DNA of 64,000 nucleotides from Sternotherus odoratus. Lineage: Eukaryota > Chordata > Testudines > Kinosternidae. Location: assembly GCA_032164245.1 (NCBI GenBank), contig JAVMKO010000001.1, forward strand, positions 16,715,603-16,779,602. The letters are read 5' to 3'. Made by a program: the position numbers and the translations under genes. This document shows, piece by piece, positions 9,846 to 20,959 of the stretch. Every line of letters begins with the position of its first letter. The stretch's first letter is position 1. The notes under the pieces are model-generated. The model made no database searches. It saw only the letters and a program-made list of their open reading frames with translations, and was not told where the DNA came from.

Positions 9846-10997
9846 GGGCATGTCTTCACTAGGACTTAACGTCAACTTTAACGACGTTAAGTCGAACTAA
9901 ACGTGTACCTGTCTTCACCTGCATGCCCTTAAAGTCTATTTAAAGGGCCCTTAAAATCGACTTTGTAACTCCTGCTTGACGAGAGAAGTAAGGCTAAAAT
10001 CGACTTCTCTACGTCTATTGTCAGTAAGTGAAGAGGCATATGACTTTATGCCTCCGACCTCCAAGCAGCCCCGCGGACCCCCCCGCCCACCCAAGCAGCC
10101 CCGCGCCGGACACCCGCCTGCCCAAAGAGCCCCGCAAACCCCCCCGCTCGCCCAAGCATCCCCGCGCCAGACACCCGCCTGCCCAAAGAGCCTCTTAAGG
10201 ACCTTGGAAGCTTTCCAGCTTGACTTGAGATTGAGCCCTGCTTGGGCGAGCGGGGGGGTTCGCGGGGCTCTTTGGGCAGGCGGGTGTCCGGCGCGGGGCT
10301 GCTTGGGCGAGCAGGGAAGTTCGCGGGGCTCTTTGGGCAGGCGGGGGTCCGGCGCGGGGCTGCGTGGGTGAGCGGGGGGGGTCGCGGGGCTCTTTGGGCA
10401 GGCGGGTGTCCGGCGCGGGGCTGCTTGGGCGAGCGGGGGGGGTTCGCGGGGCTCTTTGGGCAGGCGGGGGTCTGGCGCGGGGCTGCTTGGGCGAGCGGGG
10501 GGGGGTTCGCGGGGCTCTTTGGGCAGGCGGGGGTCCGGCGCGGGTCCGGCGCGGGGCTGCTTGGGTGAGCGGGGGGGTTTGTGGGGCTCTTTGGGTAGGC
10601 GGGAGTCCGGCGCGGGGCTGCTTGGGCGAGCGGGGGGGTTCGCGGGGCTCTTTGGGCAGGCGGGAGTCCGGCGCGGAGCTGCTTGGGTGAGCGGGGGGGT
10701 TCGCGGGGCTCTTTGGGCAGGCGGGGGTCCGGCGCGGGGCAGCTAGGGCGGGTGGGGGGGTTCGCGGGGCTCTTTGGGCAGGTGGGGGGGGGGGGGTCCG
10801 GCACGCATTGTACTGTGGGCTACCTACCCACAGTGCAATGCGGGCTATGTCGACCCCGACAAAAGTTCTAGGACAGACAGTGTCGACCACTGTCGACCTG
10901 CTGTCCTGGTGGGGACACACTGATTCGATTTTCTAAAGTCGAGTTTAGAAAATCGAATTAAGGGAAATCGACCTAGTCCTGTAGTGAAGACATACCC
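9846..10997. mobile_element. Harbinger-like MITE with inverted GC-rich minisatellite core
   Basis: The ends GGGCATGTCTTCACTA and, inverted, GGGTATGTCTTCACTA are flanked by TTA at 9843-9845 and 10998-11000. The arms contain several GTCGACTTTA/AAATCGACTT-like inverted motifs. The core is a minisatellite of about 61 bp per unit, in reverse orientation at about 10060-10195 and forward at about 10240-10795. The long proline-rich frames on both strands are translations of this repeat and not genes. Confidence 0.85.
10242..10795 (+). repeat. GC-rich minisatellite, roughly nine ~61-bp units
   Basis: Each unit contains GCTTGGGCGAGCGGGGG, TTCGCGGGGCTCTTTGGGCA and GTCCGGCGCGGGGCT. Units differ by single bases and by G-run length. 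Two inverted units at 10060-10195 face it, separated by about 45 bp, giving a long potential hairpin. Confidence 0.85.
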
Positions 10998-11625
10998 TTA
11001 TTCACACTCGTGAGTGACATAAATTACATTGACCTGCGTAGTAGTGTAGATCAACCCTATGTTACAGCTTTGCAACAAGTTTTTCAATCATAATGTTGAA
11101 AACCTCAATTCAAAATTTATTTTGCCCTGCTAACATGTAGTTCAGCTCCTCAGTGTTTTTTTTTTCTGCTTTAGCCCTTTTCACTTTTACATTATTGAGA
11201 AACTCACTTTTGCATTCTTTTAGCTGCTGTTGCACAGCTGTCAAATTGTTCTGGTAGGTCTGTCACAAATTCCTGCAGCAAGTCTCCAATTTTACAGCAG
11301 TAATGAGGTCTAGCTCAGCAGACTGAAGAACGTTACCTGTTGACTGAAATCTCTGTAGAACCGTGTTTCAAGAGCTGTAGAGAAAAACAGCTCCCAGCTT
11401 GTCCATTTTGCTTTGCAGAGATTGAGCATCACTGCGCATGCTCGGTTTCTGTTTTAAACCATCAGCTAGATTTTTGAGAGAATCCTGGTTATTGCCATAA
11501 TTAAGACAAAGTGCTTTTATAGCCTGGCTGTGGGCAGACCATAGTACCAGCCAATCCTTCAGCATTTTAGTTCTTTTATTGTCACTTGGATCTAATCCTG
11601 CTATAACCACATGCTAGCAATGGGT

Positions 11626-11800
11626 TGATTCATAGATTCCAAGACCAGATGTGACCATACTGATCATCTAGTCTGACTTCCTATATAACACCAGCCTTAG
11701 GACTTCCCCAAAATAATTCTTAGGGCATATCTTAAAAAAAAGTTCCAATCTTGATTTAAAAATTGTCAGTGATGGAGAATCAGCCATGACTTTTGGTAAG
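11626..11800 (-). mobile_element. CR1 3' end inserted in the hAT remnant
   Basis: It reads CATAGATTCCAAGACCAG, GATCATCTAGTCTGACTTCC and later AATCTTGATTTAAAAATTGTCAGTGATGGAGAATC across its length, the reverse complement of a common CR1 3' end. hAT coding text lies on both sides, so it is younger than that gene. The right edge is approximate. Confidence 0.7.
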
Positions 11801-11946
11801 TCCAATGGTGCAGAAATTATAAAGAGACTGAAGAAACAAAACCCCAAAAAACTATTTACCTCCAAGCAACAGTAACCCCAACTAAATTCAGGCAATGAGC
11901 TGTACTCAGAACCCACTACTAGTGGATCAGTCTCCTGAATTCATAT

Positions 11947-12087
11947 CTGCTTGGGCGAGCGGGGGGGTTCGCGGGGCTCTTTGGGCAGGCGGGTGTCCGG
12001 CGCGGGGCTGCTTGGGCGAGCGGGGGGGTTCGCAGGGCTCTTTGGGCAGGCGGGGGTCTGGCGCGGGGCTGCTTGGGCGAGCGGGGG
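11947..12087 (+). repeat. Isolated block of the MITE minisatellite, about 2.3 units
   Basis: The same ~61-bp unit as in the MITE at 9846-10997, here with no MITE ends. It lies inside hAT coding sequence. Its left neighbour is TGAATTCATA and its right neighbour ACATGTACCGG. Confidence 0.85.
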
Positions 12088-13669
12088 GACATGTACCGGA
12101 CATGTTCCTGGCATTATCATAACACTGACCTCTGCAATTAGATATGGCAATGTTCATCTCCTGGAAAACTGTATGAACAAAATGAAAGAGTAGTTCTCCA
12201 AGACAACTCATTATAGGCAGAAATTTCAGAAAATGCTCTTGAATCTGCCTGCCTTGTGGTACATAGCGCACAGTGAATGTCAGATGATCAATGTGGAATA
12301 TGTCTGGAGTGGAATCTAATAATTGAAATGTACTTTCGCTATCTTCAACTAACTGGTTATTTCAAAAATACTTTTTACCCATTTAAATACATTAATTCTT
12401 TGCAAATAGTCGATGATTCTCAGGTGCTACAGATCTCAAACCCAGGCCTGGGAGTCAGCCTTATTTGCTGCACCACTGAGATGCAAGGCCTGATGAAGGA
12501 GCTGTTGTTCATACCCCACCACTAGAAGCTACACCCACTGATTCAGCAGGGGCAGATGACAAACAGCCAACTGTTGTAGGCCTGTTGTTGTATAGACTGA
12601 TGAGAACAAGTCTCTGTTTCCTTGCCTGGATCCTGCTTCCTTGCATTGTCCCTGTTTACTGTTATCACACCTTGTTCTTGCTTCCTCACCCTGCCACCAG
12701 TTGCTGACACTGTTTTTGATTCTTGGTGTGACATATGCCTCCAATCCTGGCTTTCATCCTTGGCATGATCATGACCCTGACACTCCTCCTGGTTCCAATC
12801 ACTAGGTTGGACAGCCCATGTTACAGACCTTGACAATGATAGGCATGAAGGCTTTCCTATAACAGCATGTCCATATTTTTATGTTTGTAAAGGAAAGGAA
12901 TGAACTGACTCAACAAAGCCAAAATTCCCAAATATTTAGACTTATTAGGGGAGTCCACACTTTCATTATCTCCTCTAAGGTGACGACCACTCTCAACAAG
13001 AAACTTTACATCTGCAACAACCATGTCCAGGCACATCTCTCTAATATGACTTGTGTCTGGGAAATCCAAGTAAGCATTGTGTTTTGATGATAAATTCTGC
13101 TCTCATGCTCTAAAATGGGAACTGCAGCATGTTTCCAGTCATTAAATCCAGAAGCACTAAGTGCAGGTACACAAGAATTTCCAAATAATCAGCATACGGA
13201 ACAAAAACTAACACTATCAATGGTGAATAATAAGATCCTCTCAAGAGTCACAGATTCTCCATTTTTCAGAAAGTATGCAAACAACATTCTTGATAAGCAC
13301 CGCTTCTGATTTCTTGTAATTTTTTTAAATGCTGAAAAATCTAAATTTTTATTTTGATACAATTGATGGTCCTTTTGTGATCCAGTAAGATTGAAGGCTC
13401 TCAGTTGCTGGAGCCCAGAGTACAGTATCGGTGACAAATGAATCAGTTTTAATACCCACTATATTATTGCTTTCATATGTGGCAATTTTCACTTTCTTAT
13501 GAAACTGACTCACTGGAGAATGTAAAGTTAAGACTTTCCAGTAATTTACAGTATGATAATGAGTGTCAGTTGTTTCCTTCTGTAGATTTTTCTTTGATGA
13601 CTCTAGATCTTGGAATTCAGTAGTATTTTCAAAACATTCTAATAATTAGAGAAACACAATATCTCTATT

Positions 13670-15070
13670 CTTATGTTGCGTTCATCTAGGTATTTCATAA
13701 TTTTGTCTTCGATAAATTAGCCAAAACACTAGCTTGATATTGACATAAGCTTATTGCTCTGTAATTCCCACGTTCACCCTTACCATCTCTTTTTATATGG
13801 TACAATATTGTGCAACCTTCCAATCCCGATTTTCATGAGAGAGTGCTTATTTTTGTCAGCAGTTTAGGCATTTAATTCTAAAGTCTCTTCAGAACTCTTG
13901 AAATGCCACTGACTTGTATTTTTATTTAGAACCAAGTGATATTTGGAGTTTTTTCTTAAAGCTGTAACTCTCAAGAGCAAAAGAGAATCTCAGCTTGAGA
14001 ATCTCAGTTTTAATTTAAAAAGAAAAAAGTTTGTAGCCATAACAGTTGCAGAGAAAAACTGAAAATATAAATATAAATCAGGGTCAAAAACCAGAAGGGA
14101 AATAAAAAGAACCTTGCATCTCATGATTTTTTAAACAGCATTACATGTATTAAACATGGGAGCCTGAACCTGACTTCCAAATGTGTGGGGTCAACTCCTG
14201 AGTGCTAAAAAGTTTTAGTGAGTTCTTACTTAACTTATTAATTAGTTCAGTACTCCTACCTTTGTCATCATATTTCTCTGACTGGGCCTCATGGGTATTG
14301 AAAATATAGGTCTGGACTAGATGTTTGCCCAATTTTGTCTATGAGGAGGAAAATGCAAATAAATCATTTACTCCCTTACAGCCCGGTGGATCCATCAATC
14401 CTTTTGTAGGCTCCATAAATAATCTATTTGTTTTTATGTCTATTTGCACTTCAGATTCTGTCCTAGCTTTCCTAATCACTAGTTTCAATTTGTGTCATAT
14501 TTTGTTTCTTTCTGTTGAGTTTAATTGGGCTGGATTTCAGTTTTTGGAAGGATACCTGTTTGGCGCACATAACATCTTGAAACTTGCTATTTAACCATAT
14601 TGTTTAGTTTTACTTACTTTCCATATTCCTTTTTGTTTGGGTCTCTTCTGACTCTGGTCTGCTATTCTTAAGTAGCTTCCATGCTGAGCCTAAGGATTTT
14701 AATTTCCTCATTTTGGGCTGGAAGGTCTTTTTTTTTTACTAGCTTTTGGGTTGATTTTGTTTTTAAAGCCCTCTTTCTAAAGTTTCACATCACAGTATTA
14801 TATTTTTGGCATGATTCCTCCCCCAAGACTGTTACATTTAATTATATTGTGGCCACTATTAGTTAGTGGTTCAAGTATAGCTACTTCTTGAATCAACTCC
14901 AGTGTGTAACTTATGACTAGGTCAAGAGTAATAATATTCCCTCTTGTGTGTTCCAGAAGCAATCATTTAAGGTGTCAAGAAATTGCTTCCCTCAACACTA
15001 GCCCCCATTATGACATATGATCGGTTTATATATGTGTTGTAAAAGTTACCTATTACAGATTTTTTTAGAT
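13670..15070 (-). pseudogene. CR1-like LINE ORF2 remnant, highly decayed
   Basis: Read on the minus strand, this stretch follows the nucleotide course of vertebrate CR1 ORF2 from the end of the endonuclease to the early reverse transcriptase. Landmarks are GAAGCAATCATTTAAGG-type text (rc-related) near 14960, AATTAATAAGTTAAG followed by AAGAACTC near 14240, and GGGAATTACAGAGCAATAAG near 13765, the last recalling the GNYRP-type region of the RT. It is full of stops and indels. The left and right limits are uncertain, and the identification rests on remembered consensus order. Confidence 0.55.
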
Positions 15071-15572
15071 TTGGTGACTCTTTGGTCTCTCACCATTGTG
15101 CGCTCGGTATCCTTTTCCAGTAGCAGTGGTACAAAATCTACTTATATATGGCTTGGAAATTGTTTCCAGACAATTTTGAATGCATGTGACATGTCATTAC
15201 AAAGTGTTGTTATGACACAATGACAAATTTCTGCAATATCCTGGATAAACCTTATTTAACTAAGTTTAAGTATCTTGAGAGTTCATTGCATTTAAAAATG
15301 CAAAAGTTTATGTATTATTGTGGAATTGTATGTAACATCTTTAATGGGAAAGAGAGGCTAATGTAAACCCAGAGGAGTTTAATGAGCTTCAAAGGACTCC
15401 TTTAAAACAATGGTTCAGACAAGTTTGAACTTCTGAAGCTACGCCTTGAGGAGAAACTGATTGCCTGGCTGATTATCTAGTCACAGTCTCTGCAGATCAG
15501 ATGCATTGATTTTTAACCTACCAATTTGTTGTATCTCATCCCTTTATTTTTGGTTTGGTTGAAGAAAAGCTT

Positions 15573-15596
15573 CTCTCTCTCTCTCTCTCTCTCTCT
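15573..15596. repeat. (CT)12 microsatellite
   Basis: Uninterrupted CT dinucleotides. Confidence 0.95.
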
Positions 15597-15729
15597 TCTG
15601 TTTCAGAAAGAGAACCACTTAGGAAAGCCTCTTATTTCTAATGGTCTTAATTGAATCTCTCCCTCCATTGTATCTGAATTTGGACTAGAGAATATCCAAA
15701 TTCAGTCTTCATGTTTTACTGCTTCAGTA

Positions 15730-15945
15730 TAGACACTCACTACAGCAATGGGACATCACTGCAGTTAATCCACCTCTCCAAGAGGCAGTAGCTAGGTCAA
15801 GAGAGGAATTCTTCCTTTGCCCTAGTCCCTAGTGCTGTTGACACTGGGGATTAAGTCAGTTCAGCTAAATCACTCAAGTGTGGATTTTTCACATCTCTGA
15901 GTGATGGAGTTGAATCAACCTAACTTTTGTAGACCCAGCTTTAGG
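15730..15945. mobile_element. MITE remnant, GTCTACACT type
   Basis: Body segments GTTAATCCACCTCTCCAAGA and AATCAACCTAACTTTTGTAG belong to the MITE family seen repeatedly here. The left end (TATAGACACTCACTACAG) and right end (GTAGACCCAGC) are degraded. No duplication visible. Confidence 0.45.
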
Positions 15946-16140
15946 CTTGCTTCTCCACCTTACCTTGCTTTTTGGTTTAATGTCAATATAATCATTGCTT
16001 TCCATGACAATGTTTTAGATGCTCAATACATTAGAAGTCTAGTTTTAGGCAGCTAGTTTGGAAAAATGTTGACCTTAGTGTTCATGGAAGACATTGGAAT
16101 TTGACCACACTGCAGAATGAAGTTCTTTATTCATCTTCAG

Positions 16141-16890
16141 CAGGCATGGGCAAACATTTTGGCCAGAGGGCCACATCAGGGTTGAAAAATTGTATGGAGG
16201 GCCGGGTAGGGAAGGTTGTGCCTTCCCAAACAGCCTGACTCCTCCCCCTATCTGACCCCACCCACTTCCCACCCACTGTCCCCCTTAGAACTCCCAACCC
16301 ATCCAACTCCCCACTCCTTGTCCCTTGACAGCTCCCTGCAGAGACCTCCCCATCCTAACTGCCCCCCAGAAACCTACCCAACTCCCCCTGCTCCCTATTC
16401 CCTGACTGCCCCACCCCCATCCCCATCCCCTGACAGACCCTTGGGACTCCCACACCCTATCCAACCCTCCCATTCCCCATCCCCTGACTGTTCCCCCAGA
16501 ACCTCTTCCCCTTCCAACTGCTCCCTGACTTCCCACCAGGACTCCCTGCCCCTTATCCAACCCCCAAAACCCTTACCCCATGCTGCTCAGAGAAGCGTGT
16601 CTGGCAACTGGCCCACTGGAGCTTGACATGCTACCCCGCAGGAGCACGCAGCCCTGCCCCCATACCATGCTGCCCAGAGCAGCAGGAGCATGCAGCCCCA
16701 CCGGAAGCAGCGTGACACTGCCCAGGAGCAGCAGGCCAGATCGCTGCCCGTGTGGCACGCTGAATCTGCGAGGGAAGGGAGATAGCAGGGGAGGAGCCCA
16801 AGATAGCCTCCCTGGCTGGGAGCTCAGGGGCTGGGCAGGACGGGCCCATGGGCCAGATGTGGCCCATGGGCCGTAGTTTGCCCAGCACTG
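16141..16890. mobile_element. Non-autonomous hAT element with GC-rich core
   Basis: The ends CAGGCATGGGCAAAC and, inverted, CAGTGCTGGGCAAAC are flanked by 8-bp repeats ATCTTCAG (16133-16140) and ATCCACAG (16891-16898), two mismatches. The interior is C-rich and then GC-rich, ending GGCCCATGGGCCGTAG. Several short frames across it have no family match. Confidence 0.75.
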
Positions 16891-16899
16891 ATCCACAGC

Positions 16900-18095
16900 A
16901 TGGGGGTAATGGAGCAGTGGAAACTATTATATCACTATACCTACCCCTGACTTAGAAGGACCTCTAGTCTTGACAAGATTTATCATTTTCTACTTCCATT
17001 AAATCATTTGTCTTCGTGCAGTAAGTCCCAACAAGACTAGAGACGTAGTGTCAATTGTAAAAGTTTGTGCATAGCTAGACGGAAGTCAACAAACAGCCAT
17101 AAGATGGTAGCAACTTCTAATCAATACTCAACTGGTCCAGCTTCAAAATAGAAATGACCTAAATGAGAAAAGGCACTCTTGTCCATTACCAGTCCCTTGA
17201 ACCATCATATCCAATAAGAAACCATGTTCTGAAATAGAGGGAAAGTTGATCTTTCAATCTGGTGCTATAGCTGGTTTCAGTCTTACTGAGCTTCAGCTTT
17301 ATTTTCTCTCAACTCCTTTACATTCCAGAAAATTTAGTTACAGTTAAAGGATTTCCAGCTGCAGCAAGTTGGGTGGTAATTCTGTGATGTCAATAAATGT
17401 CTACTGGAGCCTAGGTAAACCCCACTAAACTTATGACCGAAGACAAGTAGGGATTTTCAACCTGCAGAAGGTCCGTGGATGAACTTATGTGGATAAATCG
17501 GACATCATAAAAGGTCCGTGGTCTCTGATTTATTATCTATACCATTCTTCATATTGCGGCAGATAAATCTTTTTTTCCCTATGAAAACTTAGGATGACAT
17601 CATAGCAGATAGAACAATAATGAAGTCATGGCCACAGAGTGATAAGTGATGTTGAGATGTTTCTCTTTTTCCAGAGCAAAGCATTACTTAAAATAATATC
17701 CTCCATGTTAGCCACATTACTGTGGGTTCAAGAGTTAATAAAAATCATAGATAGCATATAATTATATGGAACATGTTCTAAGTTCTTAAATAACATGCAT
17801 AATGAATTTGGTAAATATCTGCTGAATAATGCATAATGCTCTATATTTTTAGGATTTGCTTCAAGAAGATTAACTCATTGTTAACCTGCAGACTGTGGTC
17901 AGATAACTTTAGAAGAACAGATTGCACTGAAAATACAGCCATTTCCTTACTAGCAAATACATTATAATAGTTAAGTGTTTTATTGCTTTCGTTTTGCCAA
18001 AATAGACAAACTAAATAGGGTTCGCCCAGGTTAGCACATTGAATTTTCTCTGAAGGGCTCCCTTCCGAGGAAATTCAAAGTGTTGCAGAATGTGA
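16900..18095. other. No recognised gene; possibly LINE 3' flank
   Basis: AT-rich sequence. The short direct repeat AGGTCCGTGG occurs at 17469-17478 and 17512-17521. It may be the 3' untranslated part of the L1-like element to the right, but I have no motif to prove this. Confidence 0.35.
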
Positions 18096-18099
18096 AAAG

Positions 18100-20700
18100 G
18101 CTGATTTTATGTCTTCACCCAGGTCCTCTCATTGTCATGCCTCGTACACGGGGCCAGGCTCTCTGAAGCCATCAAATGTAGAACAATTTGATCCTACAAT
18201 GCATGAAAAGAGAAGAGGGTATATTATTGTTGTTCTGAATGAACTCAAAGTGGGATCCATACAGTCATATCTAACAACCAAGATGATGCCTGGCTTAGCA
18301 AAAAGGAAATATGATAATTTTTTCAATTTGGAAAAACAAAATTCCTACAGAGACAAAGGGAGCTGTAACTTGTCCAGAGCCAGACTAGTTTTCTTACTTG
18401 CACCCCAAAGGAATGTTCTGAAAATATTATTAATTTCTTAAAATTAATTTGTGGAATAGAAATACAGAGATTCCCTCAGGACATAGAAAATTCTCGGAAG
18501 AACATTCATTTTCAGTATATTAATTTTACTCACAAACTGAGATTTTACTAACTCCATCTCTCCACTTCGTTAGCCATTCATTTTATATTTATTTTAGGGA
18601 TGTCATGAATATTAGTGGGAATTGGTATTTCTATATATTTAATGTAAGAGGATTACTATTGGAAAATCCCAATTAGAGAAAAGGCAATTATGGAAATAAT
18701 TTTTAACGCATAAGATTTCTGATTTACCTCCAATTAATTTTATGTCGGGAGAAATGTCCACATTTATTAACAGTGATTAGAAGGTTAGGAATGGTAACCT
18801 TGGGCTTAGATACATATAAGAGAATCATCTGCATATAGCATAGCATTGTGCTCTGTTTGGCGCACACAAAACCATGAATATATTGATTTGCTTGGCTGGT
18901 AATGTCTTCAGGAGCTAGAGCTAAAACAAGCAAAAAGGAGAATGAGGGCAGTCCTGCCTTGTACCCTCCTGTAATGGAAATGGAGCAGAAATAATAGCAC
19001 TGGTAACTATCCTGGAAGTATAAATGAGTTTGCTCATTCTTGCTCTCACTGAACATGTTCAATAACACAGGTGTTGAAGTTTCAGAGAACTGTTTGTAAA
19101 ATTCAATAGGGACCCAATTGCACTGGAGTCTTTCCAACTTCTTTTCTTTTATAGCCTGTGTCAGTTTTGTGATTTCTAGAGAGCATCTAAAAGTTCCTCC
19201 TGAAAGCCAGAGATCTGCAGTAGAGACAATCCACTAAAAAAAGTTATATAGGGCAACTTTTACTGATTTCATCTTCACCTACATTTAGTTTAGAACAGAA
19301 CTGTTGGCACTGTTTACTAATATCTTACTCTGTTGTGTGTATATATATAAAATGTATTGCTACTGTTGTGAATAGCAGCAGTGTTATTTCTGTTATCCTT
19401 TTTGCTTAAGTCTGTGTGTCATAAAAAACATAAGAGCGACCATTCTGGGTCAGACCAAAGGTCTCCATCTAGCCCAGTATCCTGTCATCTGACAGTGGCC
19501 AATGCCAGGTGCCCTAGAGGGAATGAACAAAACAAGTAATCATCAAGTGATCCATCCCCTGTCGCCCATTCCCCGCTTCTGGCAAACAGACTACCGACAC
19601 CACCCCTGCCCATTATGGCTAATAACCATTGATGGACCTATCCTCCATAAATGTACTTAGATTTTTTTGAACCCTGTTATGACCTTGGCCTTCACAACAT
19701 CCTCTGTCAAATTGTTCCACAGGTTGACTGTGCGTTGTGTGAAGAAATACTTCTTTTTGTTTGTTTTAATCTGCTGCCTATTAATTTAATTTGATGACTC
19801 CTAGTTCTTGTGTTATGAGAAGGAGTAAATAAAACTCCCTTATTTATTTTGTCCTTGCCAGATTCCCAATAATTTTCCTTCAAATAGAATGAAGCAAGCT
19901 CTGCCTTTTGGGACAGAAGTTTGTTGATTTCATGTCTTAGAAGACTTAGATTGATGAGGGTTCTGAGGTCCTCTGGAGAGGAGGCAGAAGGATACGCCAC
20001 ATTCCAGGTCTTAATTTCCTGCACAATGGTATCAATTCTATGTTCTTTTCACTTCTTTTTAAAGGTGGCATAAGAGATAAAGCCTTCATCAGACATCTTA
20101 AAAGCTTTCCAATGTGTGGCAGGTGCTGAAGCAGTGAGGACATTTTAAAAAAACAAAGTAATTCCTGAAGGATAAAGTTAACAAATGATGCATCAAACAG
20201 CAGAGAAGTATTTAATTTCTACAGTTTATTTGAGGGGGGAGAGACATGTCTGGAGACCTAAAAGATATATAGGATATAACAATAGAACCAATGCCACAAT
20301 TAGTGATAGAATTTATCATATGACACTAAGAAATGGTCCAATCTTGACTACTTTGAATGAGCATAAGAAAAAAACCTAACATCTCTGGCCAAAATATTTC
20401 CTAATTTCTGCACATCTTGTAGGCCTAAATCAGCCGTGTATGGATATTCATGTTTTTAAACAGAGATGGAAAATATTTGTCAAGGACTGGGTCTATAGTT
20501 GCATTAAAACTTCCAGCTATAACAATAGGATGGTGGCCCATGTTATTTATACTTGTAAAAAAATGGAGAAAAAACTATGAAAAATTTTAGAGGTTAGTGA
20601 AGAGTATTATAGAATTGCCAATTTCAGCCCTGTGCTCAAAATATTTACATTCAACTTCTGTGTTAGTATAGCAGTGCCCCTTTACAATTAAAGCAGCTAG
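18100..20700 (-). pseudogene. L1/Tx1-like LINE ORF2 remnant, split by a CR1
   Basis: On the minus strand the pieces run in ORF2 order. An endonuclease-like segment with IVIAGSFNATIDPVLDK lies near 20500. A linker, EINKLLSQKAELASFYLKEN, lies near 19900. An RT start with LERLQCNWVPIEFYKQFSET lies near 19090. An ADD catalytic motif in the frame at about 18830 is followed by PKVTIPNLLITVNKCGHFS. A C-terminal part with NVLPRI (near 18500) and KLKKLSYFLFAKPGIILV (near 18300) ends it. Frames shift often and stops are present, so no protein is made. A CR1 tail at about 19427-19842 splits the linker from the RT. The element encoded endonuclease and reverse transcriptase for retrotransposition. Confidence 0.65.
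19427..19842 (-). mobile_element. CR1 3' end inserted in the L1-like element
   Basis: It carries the strongly recognisable GGGTCAGACCAAAGGTCT, CAGTGGCCAATGCCAGGTG, GTTCCACAGGTTGACTGTG and GTTCTTGTGTTATGAGAAGG stations of a turtle CR1 tail, minus orientation. L1-like coding text resumes at about 19848. A related copy is at 47752-48066. Confidence 0.75.
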
Positions 20701-20785
20701 AAACTCAGAGGCCTACCCAATCTATATTCAGTATATGAGCTTCAGGTTATGTTAGATGCTTCTCCGGAAGCATGTCAATTTCAAC

Positions 20786-20788
<3 letters not shown>

Positions 20789-20852
<64 letters not shown>
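20789..20852. repeat. (GT)32 microsatellite
   Basis: An uninterrupted 64-bp GT run. The HTHT... and VCVC... frames over it are artefacts. Confidence 0.97.
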
Positions 20853-20856
<4 letters not shown>

Positions 20857-20959
20857 AAATGCGAAATTGCAATTTTTCCTGAGCAGCATACAGTTCTTGC
20901 AAATGTAAGCCAAAAGTTATATAATCCAGGGGTAGGCTTTTGATTCCCAGTACATATTC

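Larger units (their letters stand above)
9455..11057. mobile_element. Outer MITE hosting a SINE and a second MITE
   Basis: The ends GGGCAAGTCTACACTAC at 9455 and, inverted, GGGTTGATCTACACTAC ending at 11057 are flanked by TAT at 9452-9454 and 11058-11060. Between them lie its own flanking sequence, the SINE (about 9540-9712) and the MITE 9846-10997. The 3-bp duplication is not the strict TWA, which weakens the superfamily call. Confidence 0.6.
11060..13470 (-). pseudogene. Second hAT transposase remnant (ZMYM1-like), cut by insertions
   Basis: Minus-strand pieces appear in the order expected for a ZMYM1-type hAT protein. From high to low coordinate: a start region with RNQKRCLSRMLFAYFLKNGE (around 13270), GFNDWKHAAVPILEHES (around 13130), GRHLRGDNESVDSPNKSKYL (around 12960), RYVPQGRQIQEHFLKFL and CRGQCYDNARNMSG (12100-12270), AHCLNLVG (around 11890), and MLKDWLVLWSAHSQAIKALC (around 11530). 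The gene is broken by stops, by a GC-rich minisatellite block (about 11947-12087) between NMSG and AHCLNLVG, by a CR1 tail (about 11626-11800), and probably by another segment near 12540-12840. No target duplication was found, so element ends are unknown. It covers more of the N-terminus than the copy at 488-2679. Confidence 0.75.

Noticed and set aside
10046..10920. Proline- and arginine-rich frames of 252 and 241 aa on the minus strand
   Set aside because: They translate the GC-rich minisatellite inside a MITE. Every frame of the array is open because the unit lacks stop codons.
18109..18441. 110-aa plus-strand frame as a possible host exon
   Set aside because: The opposite strand reads as the C-terminal part of an L1-like ORF2, which explains the open frame better.
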